From contig CM074860.1 in the NCBI GenBank assembly GCA_037501455.1, positions 46,882,501-46,946,500 on the forward strand: 64,000 nucleotides of DNA, in the 5' to 3' direction. Within the stretch, counting starts at the first letter, position 1. Each line of letters opens with the position of its first letter. The notes under the pieces were generated by a model that saw only the letters and a program-made list of their open reading frames with translations, was not told the origin of the DNA and made no database searches. The stretch comes from Lantana camara. Lineage: Eukaryota; Streptophyta; Magnoliopsida; Lamiales; Verbenaceae. A program made the translations under genes and the position numbers. Shown piece after piece: positions 36,094-47,869 of this stretch.

Positions 36094-36869
36094 GTGAGGT
36101 TTAATTACTAGTTATGTAGAACCCGTATAACCTTTACGTGATTTTTGGCCAAAGGTATTTATATTTATAAGTTCATGAAATCACTTATTATTTCAAGTAT
36201 GTTAGTGTTCACGAATCAAGCATGCCATGTTCATGAAAGCAAGTACGTGCGTTCTCCTGGCCAGGTTCTCCTTAGCGAGGGCGCTGGGCTAGTCTTAGAG
36301 CTGGTCGTTGTCCGTCCAACCACAGGAAGAATAATACCCTATCGTGTACATGTGTTCTCTTGGCCAGGTCCTTCCTAGTGAGGGCGCTGGGCTGGTCCTC
36401 GGGCTGGTGGTTATCCATCCAACCACAAGAAGAACAAAGCCCTATTGTGTACCTGTGTTCTCCTGGTCAGGTTCTCCTTAGTGAGGGCGCTGGGCTAGTC
36501 TTAGAGCTGGTGGTTGTCCGTCCAACCACAGGAGGAACAACCCTATCGTGTTACAAGCAAGCCATGTATTGATTGCATGATTTCCATTCCCTGAATGTGC
36601 TAATTGAGTACACATGCATGATTACACGATAATTGAATTGCGTGATCACCTAATGATTAACAAGCAAGCAAGCATGTTTATCGATTGCATGAGAAGAACA
36701 AGTATCTAATATTGACAGTTGTATTCTCGGGCGAAGCTATATTATTATTGAACTTGTATATTTACCTTTTATAAATCTTTACCCGAGAATATAACTTGCA
36801 TGTTATCTCCGCTACTATGTAAGTAAACCCCTCACTCGGTCTTCACAGACTGACACCTCCACCTTTCAG
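36094..36869 (+). other. Candidate intron in C 5' LTR
   Basis: Donor CAG|GTGAGG; acceptor CCACCTTTCAG, with a second possible TTGCAG ten bases on; 776 nt. The same borders in the 3' LTR are 41,822 and 42,598. Confidence 0.5.
36240..36545 (+). repeat. Three tandem copies of a roughly 110-bp unit, C 5' LTR
   Basis: Each unit runs from GTTCTCCTGGCCAGG or a variant, through GAGGGCGCTGGGCT, to a hairpin GTGGTTGTCCGTCCAACCAC, then AGGAAGAACA. The open frames through it are a by-product of the repeat. Confidence 0.9.
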
Positions 36870-37279
36870 GTTATTGCAGGTGCGTGCTAGGCGGGAAGTG
36901 AGTCGAGTCCAGTTGTTAGAGTTGAGTCAAACACGGTGCATTTATCTGATTGTTTATTTATTGTTCGAGAGAATCATGTTTACGGTTATATGTTATGTAT
37001 TTTAGGAGATGATAATGTATTGATAAGTAAGTTAGAATATATTTTATTTGGAAAATGAGAAATGTCATGATTGGATAAATGGAAATAGTTGATAATGTTC
37101 TGTTTATGCTTCCGCTTTATTATATCGCATGTTCGAGTATCCCGCCTATCTTGTCGTGTATTGCATTGTCACCCGTTCGCTATAGGCTGGTTCATGTACG
37201 GATTGACCATTTCGTATGTGGATTGACCTATAGTGTGGGGGTGTGGTACCTCCACGTGTCCGGGGTGCTACATCTAAGG

Positions 37280-37291
37280 TGGTATCAGAGC
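37280..37291 (+). other. Primer-binding site of C (initiator Met tRNA)
   Basis: TGGTATCAGAGC lies 7 bases after the LTR end. Confidence 0.95.
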
Positions 37292-40000
37292 CCGGTTGCA
37301 AAACCGAGGTTCTCGTGTCGTGTCGTGTCGTGTCGAGTCTAGGTCGTACGGCATAGGAATTCTTGATAATCTGAGAGTCTTGCATTTTATTTGAAATTAC
37401 TTGGCTACTTGGATTCTTTGAATTAACTGAAATACTTGATAGCTTATACTTTGTATTAATTCATGCTATTAATTGCCATTGAGTGATCTTGAATTGTCTG
37501 GAAATTTATGTGACCAACGTGTTTATTTTAAATATTGATGAAATACTTGTTTCAATTTAAATTAAATTCTTGTTATCAGCATCAATTATGTGACGATTAC
37601 GTGACATGAACACGCTTCACCCACATGCATTTATTTGCAAGATAAGTTGTGAGTGACAGGTTTTGGAAATGTATGAATCAAGGCTGGAGGATTTTGAGGA
37701 CTTAAGAGATTGATCAACCGTTCGAACCAAGTTGCAATTTGGTCAAGAAGGATGGGACACCGGAATCGAGCCCAACATTTCTACGGTGCCAGGTTCTTCA
37801 ATGCATTCATAAGCACGTGCATCAAAGCTACTAATTAATTGTTTCTCATTTATAAATGTTGCTCTAATTGTATTTGAAATTTCCTACTTGAGGTCTTGGA
37901 TACATGTTCAAATTATTTACATTATTTACACTTCCTTACTTATAAGTGTATCTTCAAGTTTATATAATTGTCCCAACGTGATGCATTTAAAATTGTTGGT
38001 AGATATACTATGTACCTGGACACTTTAACCATCATGCATTATTTAGTGTTTATTGTTAATAGGCTCTCCCCATGCTCTGCACCATCCTTGCCCTATTCCT
38101 CCCAGTTTGAATTTAAAGAGGAGATTTCGAAATCATTGGGTATCGTGTTGGGAATCGGGTCATTTGATGTTACTTGAAGATTAAAAATATTTGGGACAGT
38201 GAGAATTTATTGATCCAGGATTTAGTGGGAGTGGGTATGATTTAAATATTTGGAAAATTTTGGAACGGGGAAAGGTTGATAAGTTTAAGCAGATAAATGT
38301 TCAAGTGGGTCCTTCAACCTTCAGAATTAATCAGTACTTTGGAGATACGTTGGAATTTAGAAAGTAACTTTCTTATGTCGGACTATGGTGCCGAACTTGT
38401 AAATGCCAATTCGCGGGAAAGCATTAGGTGAGTGTAGGATGTTGAAGAATTTTAACATCAAACCAAAGTGGTGATATTCAGGGAGCTTCAAGTTGAGTAT
38501 GTTGATAGCATAAAGAATTAGAAAGGATCATCAATCAAAATCTTGATTAATAACAAGTAGATCGAGGAAAGGTTACGGGACTTGAGTCAGCAAAGAAGCT
38601 TGCAAGTGGGAAAGGATAAGAAAGTCTCCATTTTCTTAAGGGGGAGAGCAGGTCTGAAAATAAGTTCAAGTTTGAAGTTAGACAACACTCGAGGAAGTTG
38701 GGAATTTTCAGAGAATCAATTCTTCCTGGAATCCTGTATCCGAATCATGTGAAGGAGGTTGTCAATAATCTAAACTTTCTCCCTCTCATACAAAGAAAGT
38801 CCCATCATCGACAGTACCTTTGTACCATTATTATCTTCTTGAAAGTGAGTACACCGTTCGTAGTTCTCCGATGGTCTCAGGATATCATTTGACTCAGTAA
38901 ATAGAAAGAATTCAGTTGGGTAATGCTCGGAAGTAATCTTCAGTTTTAGTAGGTTAATCCTGACAAGAGTTTTCTTACGAAGTTATTACTTATCCTAGAG
39001 ATGCCAGTAATAGTACACCGTGCTCTCATCCGTGCTATCGCCGTCGCCGTCGCCCATAAATATACCAGTTTACCATGAACACTTCAGAAAAACGAAAGAC
39101 TGATTGATCCTCTCTTTCAAGATATTTCGTGGAATTGTGGGGTATGTTATCAGATTTTAGGGATCAAAGGAAGATGTTTCACTAGGACCTGATTCTTTCG
39201 GTTCCTATGCAAGTGTGCTTGCTGAGTTATTCTCACGGGATGATAACCTTGATTCTTCTGTAATAAATATCCGCCGTATTGTTAACTAAGGGAGTAAGAG
39301 CTCAACCTTCAGATTGCAAATAAGGAGTCAAGAATGTTGCTTCGGGAAAATGTTTAATTACTGAGGTCAAGGAAAAAGGTAACACCTATTCTCATTGTTT
39401 GTCGGATAAGAGTTTGGTAGGAGGACAAAACCAGTCTTATAAGCTTGAACGTACTACTACTCCATGACAAGAAACCCAAGGGTTACTTTCAATTCCAAAA
39501 CCGGAAGGTGAATATGGGAATCGATCTAAGAATAGTTCAATCGGCAAATCTGAGGATATAAACGGGGATGAAGATGTGGTGATTAATGATGATTTACGGA
39601 TTATGTTAGCAAATAGCACAAGGGCAGAGATGGTTACTAGAAATGGGGATATCGAACCATAGTGGTACAAAGCGGGAAAATCTCAACTAAAGAATCAAGT
39701 ATTCAACCGAATTAATTCGGTCCCAGAATTTCAATCCTCGGTGAACGGTACACTTAATCATACATATCACGTGCATCATTATTTTATCATTATCATTATC
39801 TTACTATTTCTATACATGAATCCTTGTTTGTTATTAATTGCTAATTATTAATTTGTTATTATTATTCTTGTATATGATTTCTTGTCTACAATTAATTGTA
39901 AGATGGACAAGTAATTGCATAAATGATAAGTTTACTTGATCCTTGTGTGTGGTAAGTGTGAATATTTGTCTAAGGGTGTTTAAAATTTTATTTGTGTGCG

Positions 40001-40108
40001 TGAGAGACGTGGATTCTCTCAGGGTTACCAAGAGACGGGGCTCTCTTGTTATTTGCTCGAGAGGCGGGGTTCTCACGTTGATTGTTTGAGGGTCGGGGCA
40101 CTCTCGCT
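40001..40108 (+). repeat. Hairpin array before the polypurine tract (C)
   Basis: Four units: GAGAGACGTGGATTCTCTC, CAAGAGACGGGGCTCTCTTG, a weakened GAGAGGCGGGGTTCTCAC and a weakened GAGGGTCGGGGCACTCTC. Confidence 0.8.
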
Positions 40109-40349
40109 ATGTTAATTACTTGTCAACTTGTTTTAGTGGAAGATTAGATTTTCTTTCGAGTGTTAAATCCCGGAAAGTTGAGGGTCGTGAATTCACATAT
40201 GGGAGGACATTGTGAATCGAAGACCTCTTTCGAACTAATCCCTGACGGGGAGTAGCTAACCCGCGTGGGATGAACACGTAAGAGCTAATTAAATTCCAGG
40301 AATTCAGGGCATGGAATCCGAGGACGGATTCTCTTAAGGGGGAGAGAGT

Positions 40350-43000
40350 TGTAACGCCCCGATTTTCAGACAGTCAGGTACGCTCGACACGTGTGGGTTT
40401 TGGAGCGTTAGGACTTTATTTTATTATTTTCGTTTATTTAATTTAAACGTGTTAGATTAATTTCTATCAATTGTGTTCAACATGATTACGTGAAAATTAT
40501 ATGATATTCATTTCATTTTGAGAATTCTTGTATGAATGGAATTTAATTGCTACATGAATTAATTGTCCATGTTGTATAATTTGCATAATTGTCCTTAATT
40601 GTTCATTTACATAAATTAGAGGACCAAATTGCATGAAAACCATTGAGGACTAGATTGATCTTTTCCAAACCTTATATCCTCAATTGCATAATTTATGATA
40701 CTTGGAGGATTTGATCATAAATATTACATATTTCCCCCAAATATATCGATATATGCATCTCTTCTCCAACCTTCATTTTTCATCTTCATCAAAAATATAC
40801 CATTTGCTTCCTTATTCACCGAGCCAACCCTCCAAGGAAAGAAAAAGGAATTTCATCCATTTCAAGCTAAAATCTTTGAGGAATTGGAAGTCTTAGGCCA
40901 TCATCTTCATCATATCTCCATCTTTTCTTCTCCTTCTTTCATTCAAGGTAGGGATGTGCATATATATGATCTCTTGAAATTTATGTGGGAAACCAGGGTT
41001 ATGATTTGGATGCAATAGCTTGATTACTTAATGTTAGAAGCATGAATACTTGATCATAGTTTGAAATCATGAATGAATTCTTGGAGAATTTGATGATATA
41101 TGATGGATTTGTGTATGAACTTGGAATTGATGATTTGAGATGATCAAGCATGAAACAAGTGTCTGTATTGTGTTTTATTGCACTTTAAGCATGTATATAT
41201 GTTTCCTCCTATGAATTTTAATATATGGGATGGATTATGAGTGTTTTGGGAGCTTTGGGAGCTTGGTCCGTAGCTCCCCTGTTCTTTTCCCCTGTTTTCT
41301 GAACCTTCTGTGTAACAGGAACGGCCGTTCCCGTCCCCTTTGCAATTGGGGAACAGCCGTTCCCATTGTTTGAATAATGTGTCAGGCGGCGAGGACGAGA
41401 ACGATCGTTCCCACTTTGTCTCACAGACGGGAACGACCGTTCCCATCGTCGGGGAGCCCGACAGCGGGAACGGCCATTCCCACTTTGAACTGAAACCTGG
41501 AACGGCCGTTCCCAGCTCTCTGGTAGTGCAGAAACTTTCTGCATAAAAATGGAATTTTGGGACGTCGTTCCAATGGGTTATTTAACCCCAAATTGTTATT
41601 ATATGAATGATTACGTGCCAAAACGTGATATTTACATGCTACATTGTGTTTTGCTCGATGCCTCGTACGTGATCATGCCGTGCATCGTTATATGAGATAA
41701 TATGCTTGAATTATAGTCTCATGCATGTACATTGTCCCGCTTCGTGTCCAGTTGTTCTCCAGGGCGGAGATTATCAAGCATGAGCACGTTCATGCATTTA
41801 CTAGTCATGTGTCGCTGTCAGGTGAGGTTTAATTACTAGTTATGTAGAACCCGTATAACCTTTACGTGATTTTTGGCCAAAGGTATTTATATTTATAAGT
41901 TCATGAAATCACTTATTACTTCAAGTATGTTAGTGTTCACGAATCAAGCATGCCATGTTCATGAAAGCAAGTACGTGCGTTCTCCTGGCCAGGTTCTCCT
42001 TAGCGAGGGCGCTGGGCTAGTCTTAGAGCTGGTGGTTGTCCGTCCAACCACAGGAAGAACAATACCCTATCGTGTACGTGTGTTCTCTTGGCCAGGTCCT
42101 TCCTAGTGAGGGCGCTGGGCTGGTCCTCGGGCTGGTGGTTGTCCATCCAACCACAAGAAGAACAAAACCCTATCGTGTACCTGTGTTCTCCTGGTCAGGT
42201 TCTCCTTAGTGAGGGCGCTGGGCTAGTCTTAGAGCTGGTGGTTGTCCGTCCAACCACAGAAGGAACAACCCTATCGTGTTACAAGCAAGCCATGTATTGA
42301 TTGCATGATTTCCATTCCATGAATGTGCTAATTGAGTACACATGCATGATTGCACGATAATTGAATTGCGTGATCACCTAATGATTAACAAGCAAGCTAG
42401 CATGTTTATCGATTGCATGAGAAGAACAAGTATCTAATATTGACAGTTGTATTCTCAGGCGAAGCTATATTATTATTGAACTTGTATATTTACCTTTTAT
42501 AAATCTTTACCCGAGAATATTACTTGCATGTTATCTGCGCTAATATGTAAGTAAACCCCTCACTCGGTCTTCACAGACTGACACCTCCACCTTTCAGGTT
42601 ATTGCAGGTGCGTGCTAGGCGGAAAGTGAGTCGAGTCCAGTTGTTAGAGTTGAGTCAAACACGGTGCATTTATCTGATTGTTTATTTATTGTTCGAGAGA
42701 ATCATGTTTACGGTTATATGTTATGTATTTTAGGAGATGATAATGTATTGATATGTACGTTAGAATATATTTTATTTGGAAAATGAGAAATGTCATGATT
42801 GGATAAATAGAAATAGTTGATAATGTTCTGTTTATGCTTCCGCTTTATTATGTCGCATGTTCGAGTATCCCGCCTAGCTTGTCGTGTATTGCATTGTCAC
42901 CCGTTCGCTATAGGCTGGTTCATGTACGGATTGACCATTTCGTATGTGGATTGACCTATAGTGCGGGGGTGTGGTACCTCCACGTGTCCGGGGTGCTACA
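40350..43000 (+). mobile_element. 3' LTR of C
   Basis: It aligns end to end with the 5' LTR. It has the same palindrome cluster (41,317-41,513), candidate intron (41,822-42,598) and triple 110-bp repeat (41,968-42,273). GCTAGGCGGA (42,614-42,623) pairs with CCCGCCTAGC (42,869-42,878), and a terminal hairpin follows near 42,908-42,963. Confidence 0.95.
41317..41513 (+). repeat. GGGAAC...GTTCCC palindrome cluster, C 3' LTR
   Basis: Six units corresponding to those at 35,588-35,784. Single-base differences hit different units in the two LTRs (for example GATCGTTCCC here, GACCGTTCCC there). Confidence 0.9.
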
Positions 43001-44176
43001 TACAAGGTATGGTATGCCTGATAAGGTACGTAAGTTATGATTATGGTATAATAAGTATGATTTGTAGCGAGTTATGATCTGATATGCTCTGTTCTGATGT
43101 GTTGGGGTCCGAAGACGTGGGTAAGGGAGACCTGGGACGACCATGGGGTCGTCGATTATGACCCCTGTGCAAGCTCTCATTTGAAGTACTCACGTACGAC
43201 TCGTGGAGATTAGGCGTAGTGCTTTGAGCCCTCGGTGGACAACCGGGGAAGGCACAACGTGGATTAGCTACCCCGTGTATTGGGTAGTGAGGGTTTGCTC
43301 CCCGAACTACCTTGGTGTTGGGGTTGGATTGTTTATGATATCTATTTGTTTTCCGTTTTGATACGTATGTTATGATATGGAAGTAAGGTTGGAGACCCGT
43401 ACTCGACGGGTATTAGAATATGATCTGTTATGTTGATTATGAAACGGGATAGGAGCTTTCTCTTTTGATATGATATGATTATGTTCAGTTTGTTATGTTC
43501 TAAATAATATAAGTATACGTTTAATTTGAAAATGGTTTTGGTATGCAAAACCCTACTCCCGGTTCATAGTCTTTCTTTTGATACGTGCTCTGCTCCTTAT
43601 TATGTATAGTGTGTGCCAGTTCAGCCCCTCACTCAGCCAGTGGACTGATCCTCGCCCCACCTATGTTTTTAGTTTGCAGGTACAGGTCCTTGGGGTTCTA
43701 GCTAGGTGGCGGTGTGTCGTGTCTCTCGAGTCAGTGTCTCTTGTTAAGTTTGTTAAGTTTCTGTTTTAGTTATGTATGTAATTTGTAAATGCATATACTC
43801 TGTACAGGTTTAAGCTTGTTAATTATATGTATGGAATTCGGGACATGTTAGGATAGGATCTTAGATTAGTTGAACCTCGTCTTTACTGTAATTATTTCGG
43901 GACAGGCTTCTAGGGCTAGTTGAACCCGTCTAGCTGCTACTGCTTGAATTGATATGTTTGATGGTTTAAAGTTTTTGAAAATTCGTATTCTTTACTTTGC
44001 TTCCACTTTCAGGTCTGGTTTTATCTGCTGTACAGGGTTTAGGTACCGCTTAGCTTAGGCAGGGTCTTGTTTGTCACCAGTTCGCTACTGCTTGGTTCGT
44101 ATACGGATTTTCCATTGGGTATGCGGATTGGGCTTTAGTGCGGCGGATGTGGTGGCCCAGCGTTCTGGGTGCTACA

Positions 44177-45261
44177 TCGAGCGGGTGGATTTCTAATCAT
44201 TTTGAGGTCATTCATGAGCCCGCAAAGGAATAAGACCTCCTCATCATCCATCAGCTCTTTGGCCTTGATAAGCCAGCGCGCGCGTTCCTTAGAGTGTTTG
44301 CCAACTCTTGGGCCCAGGACAAGGGAAATGAGGAGTCCAGATGAGATCTCACAAGGGGCCTATCCCCGTGGTCAACCCACTCTTGGGGAACCCATAAATC
44401 TTCACCCTCGGAATCCCTTACGAAAAAGAACTTTTCTTTCCAGTCAGTCCCGTAGGATGTTGAAGGTGAGTCTATCAACCTCAAATTGGACTTAGCTTGG
44501 ATGTAATAAAAACCCGCCATGGGGGATGAGCGTGGCGAGCGAACCACTTGGAAAAGGTTGTTGAAGTTATGGATTGATGGCTCGTTTCTGGTACATTTCA
44601 TTAAAATGACAAAGGCGTTAATAAGGGCTATGCCATTGGGGACAATCTGAGAGGGGCTAAGGTTTAAGAGGTTTAGAATGCTTGCAACAGGAAAGGAAAT
44701 GGGGAATCTCAACCCTCCCGTTTCGATTGCATCTCTGTAAACTGCTATTTCCCTAGGAGGGGGATTGTTAGCCCTCTTATGCGGCACTGGGATCCTATAT
44801 GTGAAATGCTCGTCCCAATACCTTGGAGCCCTCATTGAAACTAAATCCCCCATAGTTATGGTGCTGGGGTTCTCATCAGGCGTCCTTTCAGTGGCTTGTA
44901 AACCCGAGCCTTCACCATCGGTGGCTTTCTTGGACTTTTCCCCTTTCTTTATACGCTTAGTAGGAGGATTTTCTGAGGGTCCGGCACCCTTATCCTCTAA
45001 AGCCGGGCCTGGCATGGCCACTGTTACAGTATGATGGTGGGGATGAGTGGCACTTTCCGTCAGAGGCAACGTCACTCCCTGCTATTCCGCCTCCAATACT
45101 AAATCCATCTCCTCAAAGAGATGGTCAACACCACCTAGATTCCTCTCATCCATGGCAGACCCCGCGACATCCAAATCCTCATCCCGGGCGTCTCCAAATA
45201 TTTCTTCCACCGTTTGATGGAGAGGATCAGGATTCCGGGAAGAAGAACTTGAACTTGTCAT
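44177..45261 (-). pseudogene. Antisense accessory gene with Transposase_28-like domain, broken
   Basis: The start is at 45,261 (MTSSSSSSRNPD on the minus strand). An acidic N-terminus is followed by an in-frame TAG after about 60 codons, near 45,081 (likely a CAG to TAG change). The open part continues to 44,251 with a basic, low-complexity stretch (TKRIKKGEKSKKA). A region follows that resembles the plant Transposase_28 or putative gypsy-type transposon family: IETGGLRFPISFPVASILNL, PSQIVPNG, FYYIQAKSNLRLI, TDWKEKFFFVRD. Near 44,280 a GCGCGCGC run seems to have slipped; another frame stays open from there to the junction at 44,177, where A2 cuts the gene. Tat-lineage elements such as Grande are known to carry an antisense gene near the 3' LTR with its own promoter. 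The function is not established. Confidence 0.7.
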
Positions 45262-45540
45262 TTAATCAATTTCCCTCAGCGTTTCTTCTATGATTCTTTT
45301 GGACATGGTGGTTTGAAAGTGATGAAGCAAACAGAAACGGGAAAAGGGAAGGGAAAGACCTAACAATCTAGGGTTAGCAAGTCAGAAATTTGAAAAGAAA
45401 GAAGAAATTACCTAAAAGCTTTGAGAAACCCGGAAGTGGTTTGAAACTCTCTGGAAGGATGCTTTGGAAGTTTTCTGAAGAAATGCTAAGTGCTCTGAAG
45501 TTTAATCGCATAAAGAAGAAGGAGAAATGAATCACTTCCC

Positions 45541-45550
45541 TATTTATAGG
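45541..45550 (-). promoter_or_regulatory. TATA box of the antisense gene
   Basis: The minus strand reads CCTATAAATA, about 280 bases upstream of the start codon. A possible donor TTAG|GTAATT lies in the leader near 45,412. Confidence 0.55.
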
Positions 45551-45929
45551 GAGGGAAGTTGGTACGATTTTGAGTAATAAATTCAAAATGCAATCATTCC
45601 CGCCTTGGTAACTGTCCCCTTTTGGGAACCGCCTCACGCTATCCGAGAAACACGCGTCGTTCCCTAAAAAGTCGCACCCATGCACCCCAGCAGCATTAAA
45701 AGTTGACATTTCGAGCGGTCAACATGAAGAGACAAGCATTTAATGGCATTTAATATCTGACGGTTCGAGCGGACCATGTGTCATTGTGGAAGGGCTTCAT
45801 TTATTTGACTATTCAGACAAAGATTTCCCAGCACGCAGCCTCTCCTAACGAGGGTCGCCCTAGATGTTCTAGAGGGAATATAATTCTAGAGCCCTCATTA
45901 CTGAGGACTACAGAATTGGGTGGCAAAAA

Positions 45930-46610
45930 TGATGGGGCAGAAAAATGCTTGGCCCACGTTTTGACACGTGGCATCATCATCGCGAGACGCATGATAATCA
46001 GGTCCCCCACATAAGTTGCTCTGAGACGAGCGTCTCCCTCACTCCCAAATATATCCAATTCCTTAAGAGTTAATTCCCGAGCGTGTACCCCCATCGGAGG
46101 AACATTCCCACGTGAACGGACAAACAGAGGAGCACAACTCCCCTCATCTCACAGCCCTGGCCCAGGTCCCCTTTGGATCTGCGAGCCTCCAAGGCCCATG
46201 ATAAACACGAGTGTGCGTCTTGCCCTCGTTACCAACCCAAAACGGCTCTCTGACACTGTGTACACACCCGCTTACGTCCCACTGTTGTCCGCACAAACTT
46301 TGCACCAGCTTTTGCAGGAGATTACTCGTAGGTTCTTCCACATCACGCCACGTGTTAGGGTAACATTAGACCAGGACCAAATGGTGCTAATTACCAAAGG
46401 GTCCCTGACCCTCAACTATAAATAAGAGACTTAATTTCTTCCACTGTAAGCAATCACTGATACATTGAGCTCTACAATTACTCCTTCTTCTTCGTCATTC
46501 CATCAGCTGACTTGAGCGTTGGAGAGCCAAACTGGGCATCACCCCCAGTTCCCCCAGCTTGGATTTTTGACCGTTTGTTCTTGGTGTTTGTCCTAGCAGG
46601 TTGAACCACA
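45930..46610 (+). mobile_element. Probable 3' LTR of the Tat-like element
   Basis: TATA box CTATAAATA at 46,416-46,424, about 90 bases before the CTGACTTGAGCG motif. It has two CACGTG-type boxes (about 45,965 and 46,348). The LTR ends are approximate. Downstream sequence (from about 46,640) belongs to LTR G2. Confidence 0.5.
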
Positions 46611-46639
46611 TTATTTCAAGCGAGCTTACTCTGTTTCGC

Positions 46640-47746
46640 CACACTTAAATAAATCTTAAAGTGACCGGATTCTGGACATCCCATATTCAGACCCATCACC
46701 CGTGACGAGAGCTTCGAAATCCATATACTTTTCACCGGAAAAGATGTCGTCGATCAACGGCCACCGCCGCTGACTGTGTATTGCATCACCGGGCGACAAG
46801 AATTTGACGACGGGACCACCGAAAAGGGACTCTTCTCATCAAGACACATCCATCCGTGTATGGTTCAACCTCGTTCAATTGTCGGAACTAAAACCCGTCA
46901 CTGTAGCTAGAAACCCGCCACGTTGTTGTCACTGTGCCGCCTGTTGTGGTCGTTTTCAGCCGAAACAAAGGCTGATGGTAAATCCTCGGCGAGAGGTGGC
47001 GTAAAATTTCAGGCCGTCGCTAAGCCTTCGTCGCTCGTTTTTGGGTAGTAAAACTGGTACCATCGTGTTCCTTTTATCGAGTACGTCGATTTCTATCCGT
47101 TTGCGTAAATCGATGGCCGGAAGGAGAAGTTGCAATTCTTGAAAAAATGGTTTACCGGTCCAAGGGTGAAGAAGAGGAAGGAGAGGAAGGAGAGGAGAGA
47201 GAGAGAGAGAAGAATATGGTTTACCGGTCCAAGGGTGAGTCTGGATATTTTAATCCGAATTCGACGTGTTGAAATACCGTAAAATAAAATCCGAGCACAA
47301 AACAATAAACTTACAAACTCTGAAATAATTTTACAGATTAAAACGGGAAAGAATTTTACCAATTAGAGTTTAATTCAATTTAATTTTTTTAGAAAACATT
47401 TCGTACAATTTAACGGCATCCCATAAATAATTAATTGGCAAATAATTCTCAAAGAATTCGAGTAAATTCAAATTGAACAAATTAAATAACGTAATAAATT
47501 TAAAATCAACTTAGCAATTATTTCTTAGAAATAAATTCGAATTAAATTAAACTAAACGATTTTTGGCACGTACGCACGTAATAAATTAAATTGGCAATTA
47601 ATCATAAATTAGTCTAAATAAATAACATGCTAAATCGAATCCACATTCAATCATATAAGTCGCGTAATTCTTAAATTAAACATATAAGTGCAAGGACTTA
47701 CTCATGAACGTCGTCGGGTCGCACTTCAGAGATAATGGGCGTCACA
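46640..47746 (-). mobile_element. G-type LTR fragment (G2), 5' part
   Basis: On the minus strand it starts TGTGACGCCCATT at 47,746 and follows LTR G for about 1.1 kb: AT-rich first 400 bases, a purine/pyrimidine run, then a GC-rich block. It is cut by the Tat-like element near 46,640; the remainder must lie left of the window. A 22-base direct repeat, TGGTTTACCGGTCCAAGG and following bases (47,148 and 47,217), flanks a (GA)n run. Confidence 0.7.
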
Positions 47747-47869
47747 TTTGTGAAGTGAGCTATTATACATCCTTAACCGGTGTATAACATTTAAAGGCCT
47801 TATTGTGCTTGCTGGACACAAGACTTATTTGCAAGTATGAAGTATTTGGATATATTGTTACACCATATA
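47747..47869. other. Unassigned sequence between two LTR fragments
   Basis: These 123 bases resemble nothing else in the window. There is no polypurine tract next to the G2 start, so G2 is a solo LTR or a 5' LTR and this may be older target DNA. Confidence 0.4.

Larger units (their letters stand above)
34621..37272 (+). mobile_element. 5' LTR of C
   Basis: It starts TGTAACGCCCCG and ends GGGTGCTACA. The early part has CACGTG (about 34,660) and a TATA-like ATATATGCATCTC (about 35,020). The palindrome cluster is 35,588-35,784, the candidate intron 36,094-36,869 and a 110-bp tandem repeat 36,240-36,545. GCTAGGCGGG (36,896-36,905) pairs with CCCGCCTATC (37,141-37,150). The terminal hairpin is near 37,180-37,235. 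Confidence 0.95.
37273..40349 (+). mobile_element. Non-coding internal region of C
   Basis: No open frame of retroelement type is visible; the longest is about 77 codons. Blocks shared with E1, A2 and E: CACCCACATGCATTTATTT (about 37,618), AAGCACGTGCATCA (about 37,811) and CGGTGAACGGTACACTTAA (about 39,739). A hairpin array and a polypurine tract AAGGGGGAGAGAG (40,336-40,348) lie at the 3' end. Confidence 0.85.
34621..43000 (+). mobile_element. Element C: complete LARD-like non-autonomous LTR element
   Basis: The 5' LTR is 34,621-37,272 (2,652 bp), the internal region 37,273-40,349 (3.1 kb, non-coding) and the 3' LTR 40,350-43,000 (2,651 bp). The exact target duplication TACAA is at 34,616-34,620 and 43,001-43,005. 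The first 740 or so aligned LTR bases differ at about 16 positions by eye (about 2%), so it is a fairly recent insertion and the youngest paired element here. Long LTRs with a non-coding interior fit the LARD definition. It is inserted in the A2 3' LTR, within its candidate intron. Confidence 0.95.
32424..44176 (+). mobile_element. A-type 3' LTR of A2, split by element C
   Basis: It starts CGTAACACCCCG (decayed TG) after the polypurine tract and ends CTGGGTGCTACA. Without element C it is about 3.4 kb: 32,424-34,620 plus 43,006-44,176. It has a GC-rich block at 32,930-33,790. A candidate intron runs from AAG|GTAAGG (34,336) to TTTGCAG (43,679), about 959 nt without the insertion, against about 953 in E1. 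GACGACC (43,136-43,142) pairs with GGTCGTC (43,147-43,153). The right flank TCGAG continues into the Tat-like element; the left duplication is outside the window. Confidence 0.85.
44177..46610 (+). mobile_element. 3' part of a Tat-like Ty3/gypsy element
   Basis: It joins A2 at 44,177. It contains an antisense accessory gene and then a plus-strand LTR whose R/U5 region has CTGACTTGAGCGTTGGAG (about 46,507), a motif typical of Tat/Ogre-type plant LTRs. The LTR is roughly 45,930-46,610; a purine-rich TGGCAAAAA precedes TGATGGGGCAG, but both borders are uncertain. The rest of the element lies left of the window, beyond A2. Confidence 0.6.

Noticed and set aside
36145..36572. Repeated peptide SPGQVLLSEGAGLVLELVVV
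   Set aside because: It results from the 110-bp tandem repeat; the two frames overlap and are inside the candidate intron.
47194..47215. (GA)n microsatellite as a functional GAGA element
   Set aside because: A plain short repeat flanked by a 22-base duplication in a decayed LTR; nothing supports a role.
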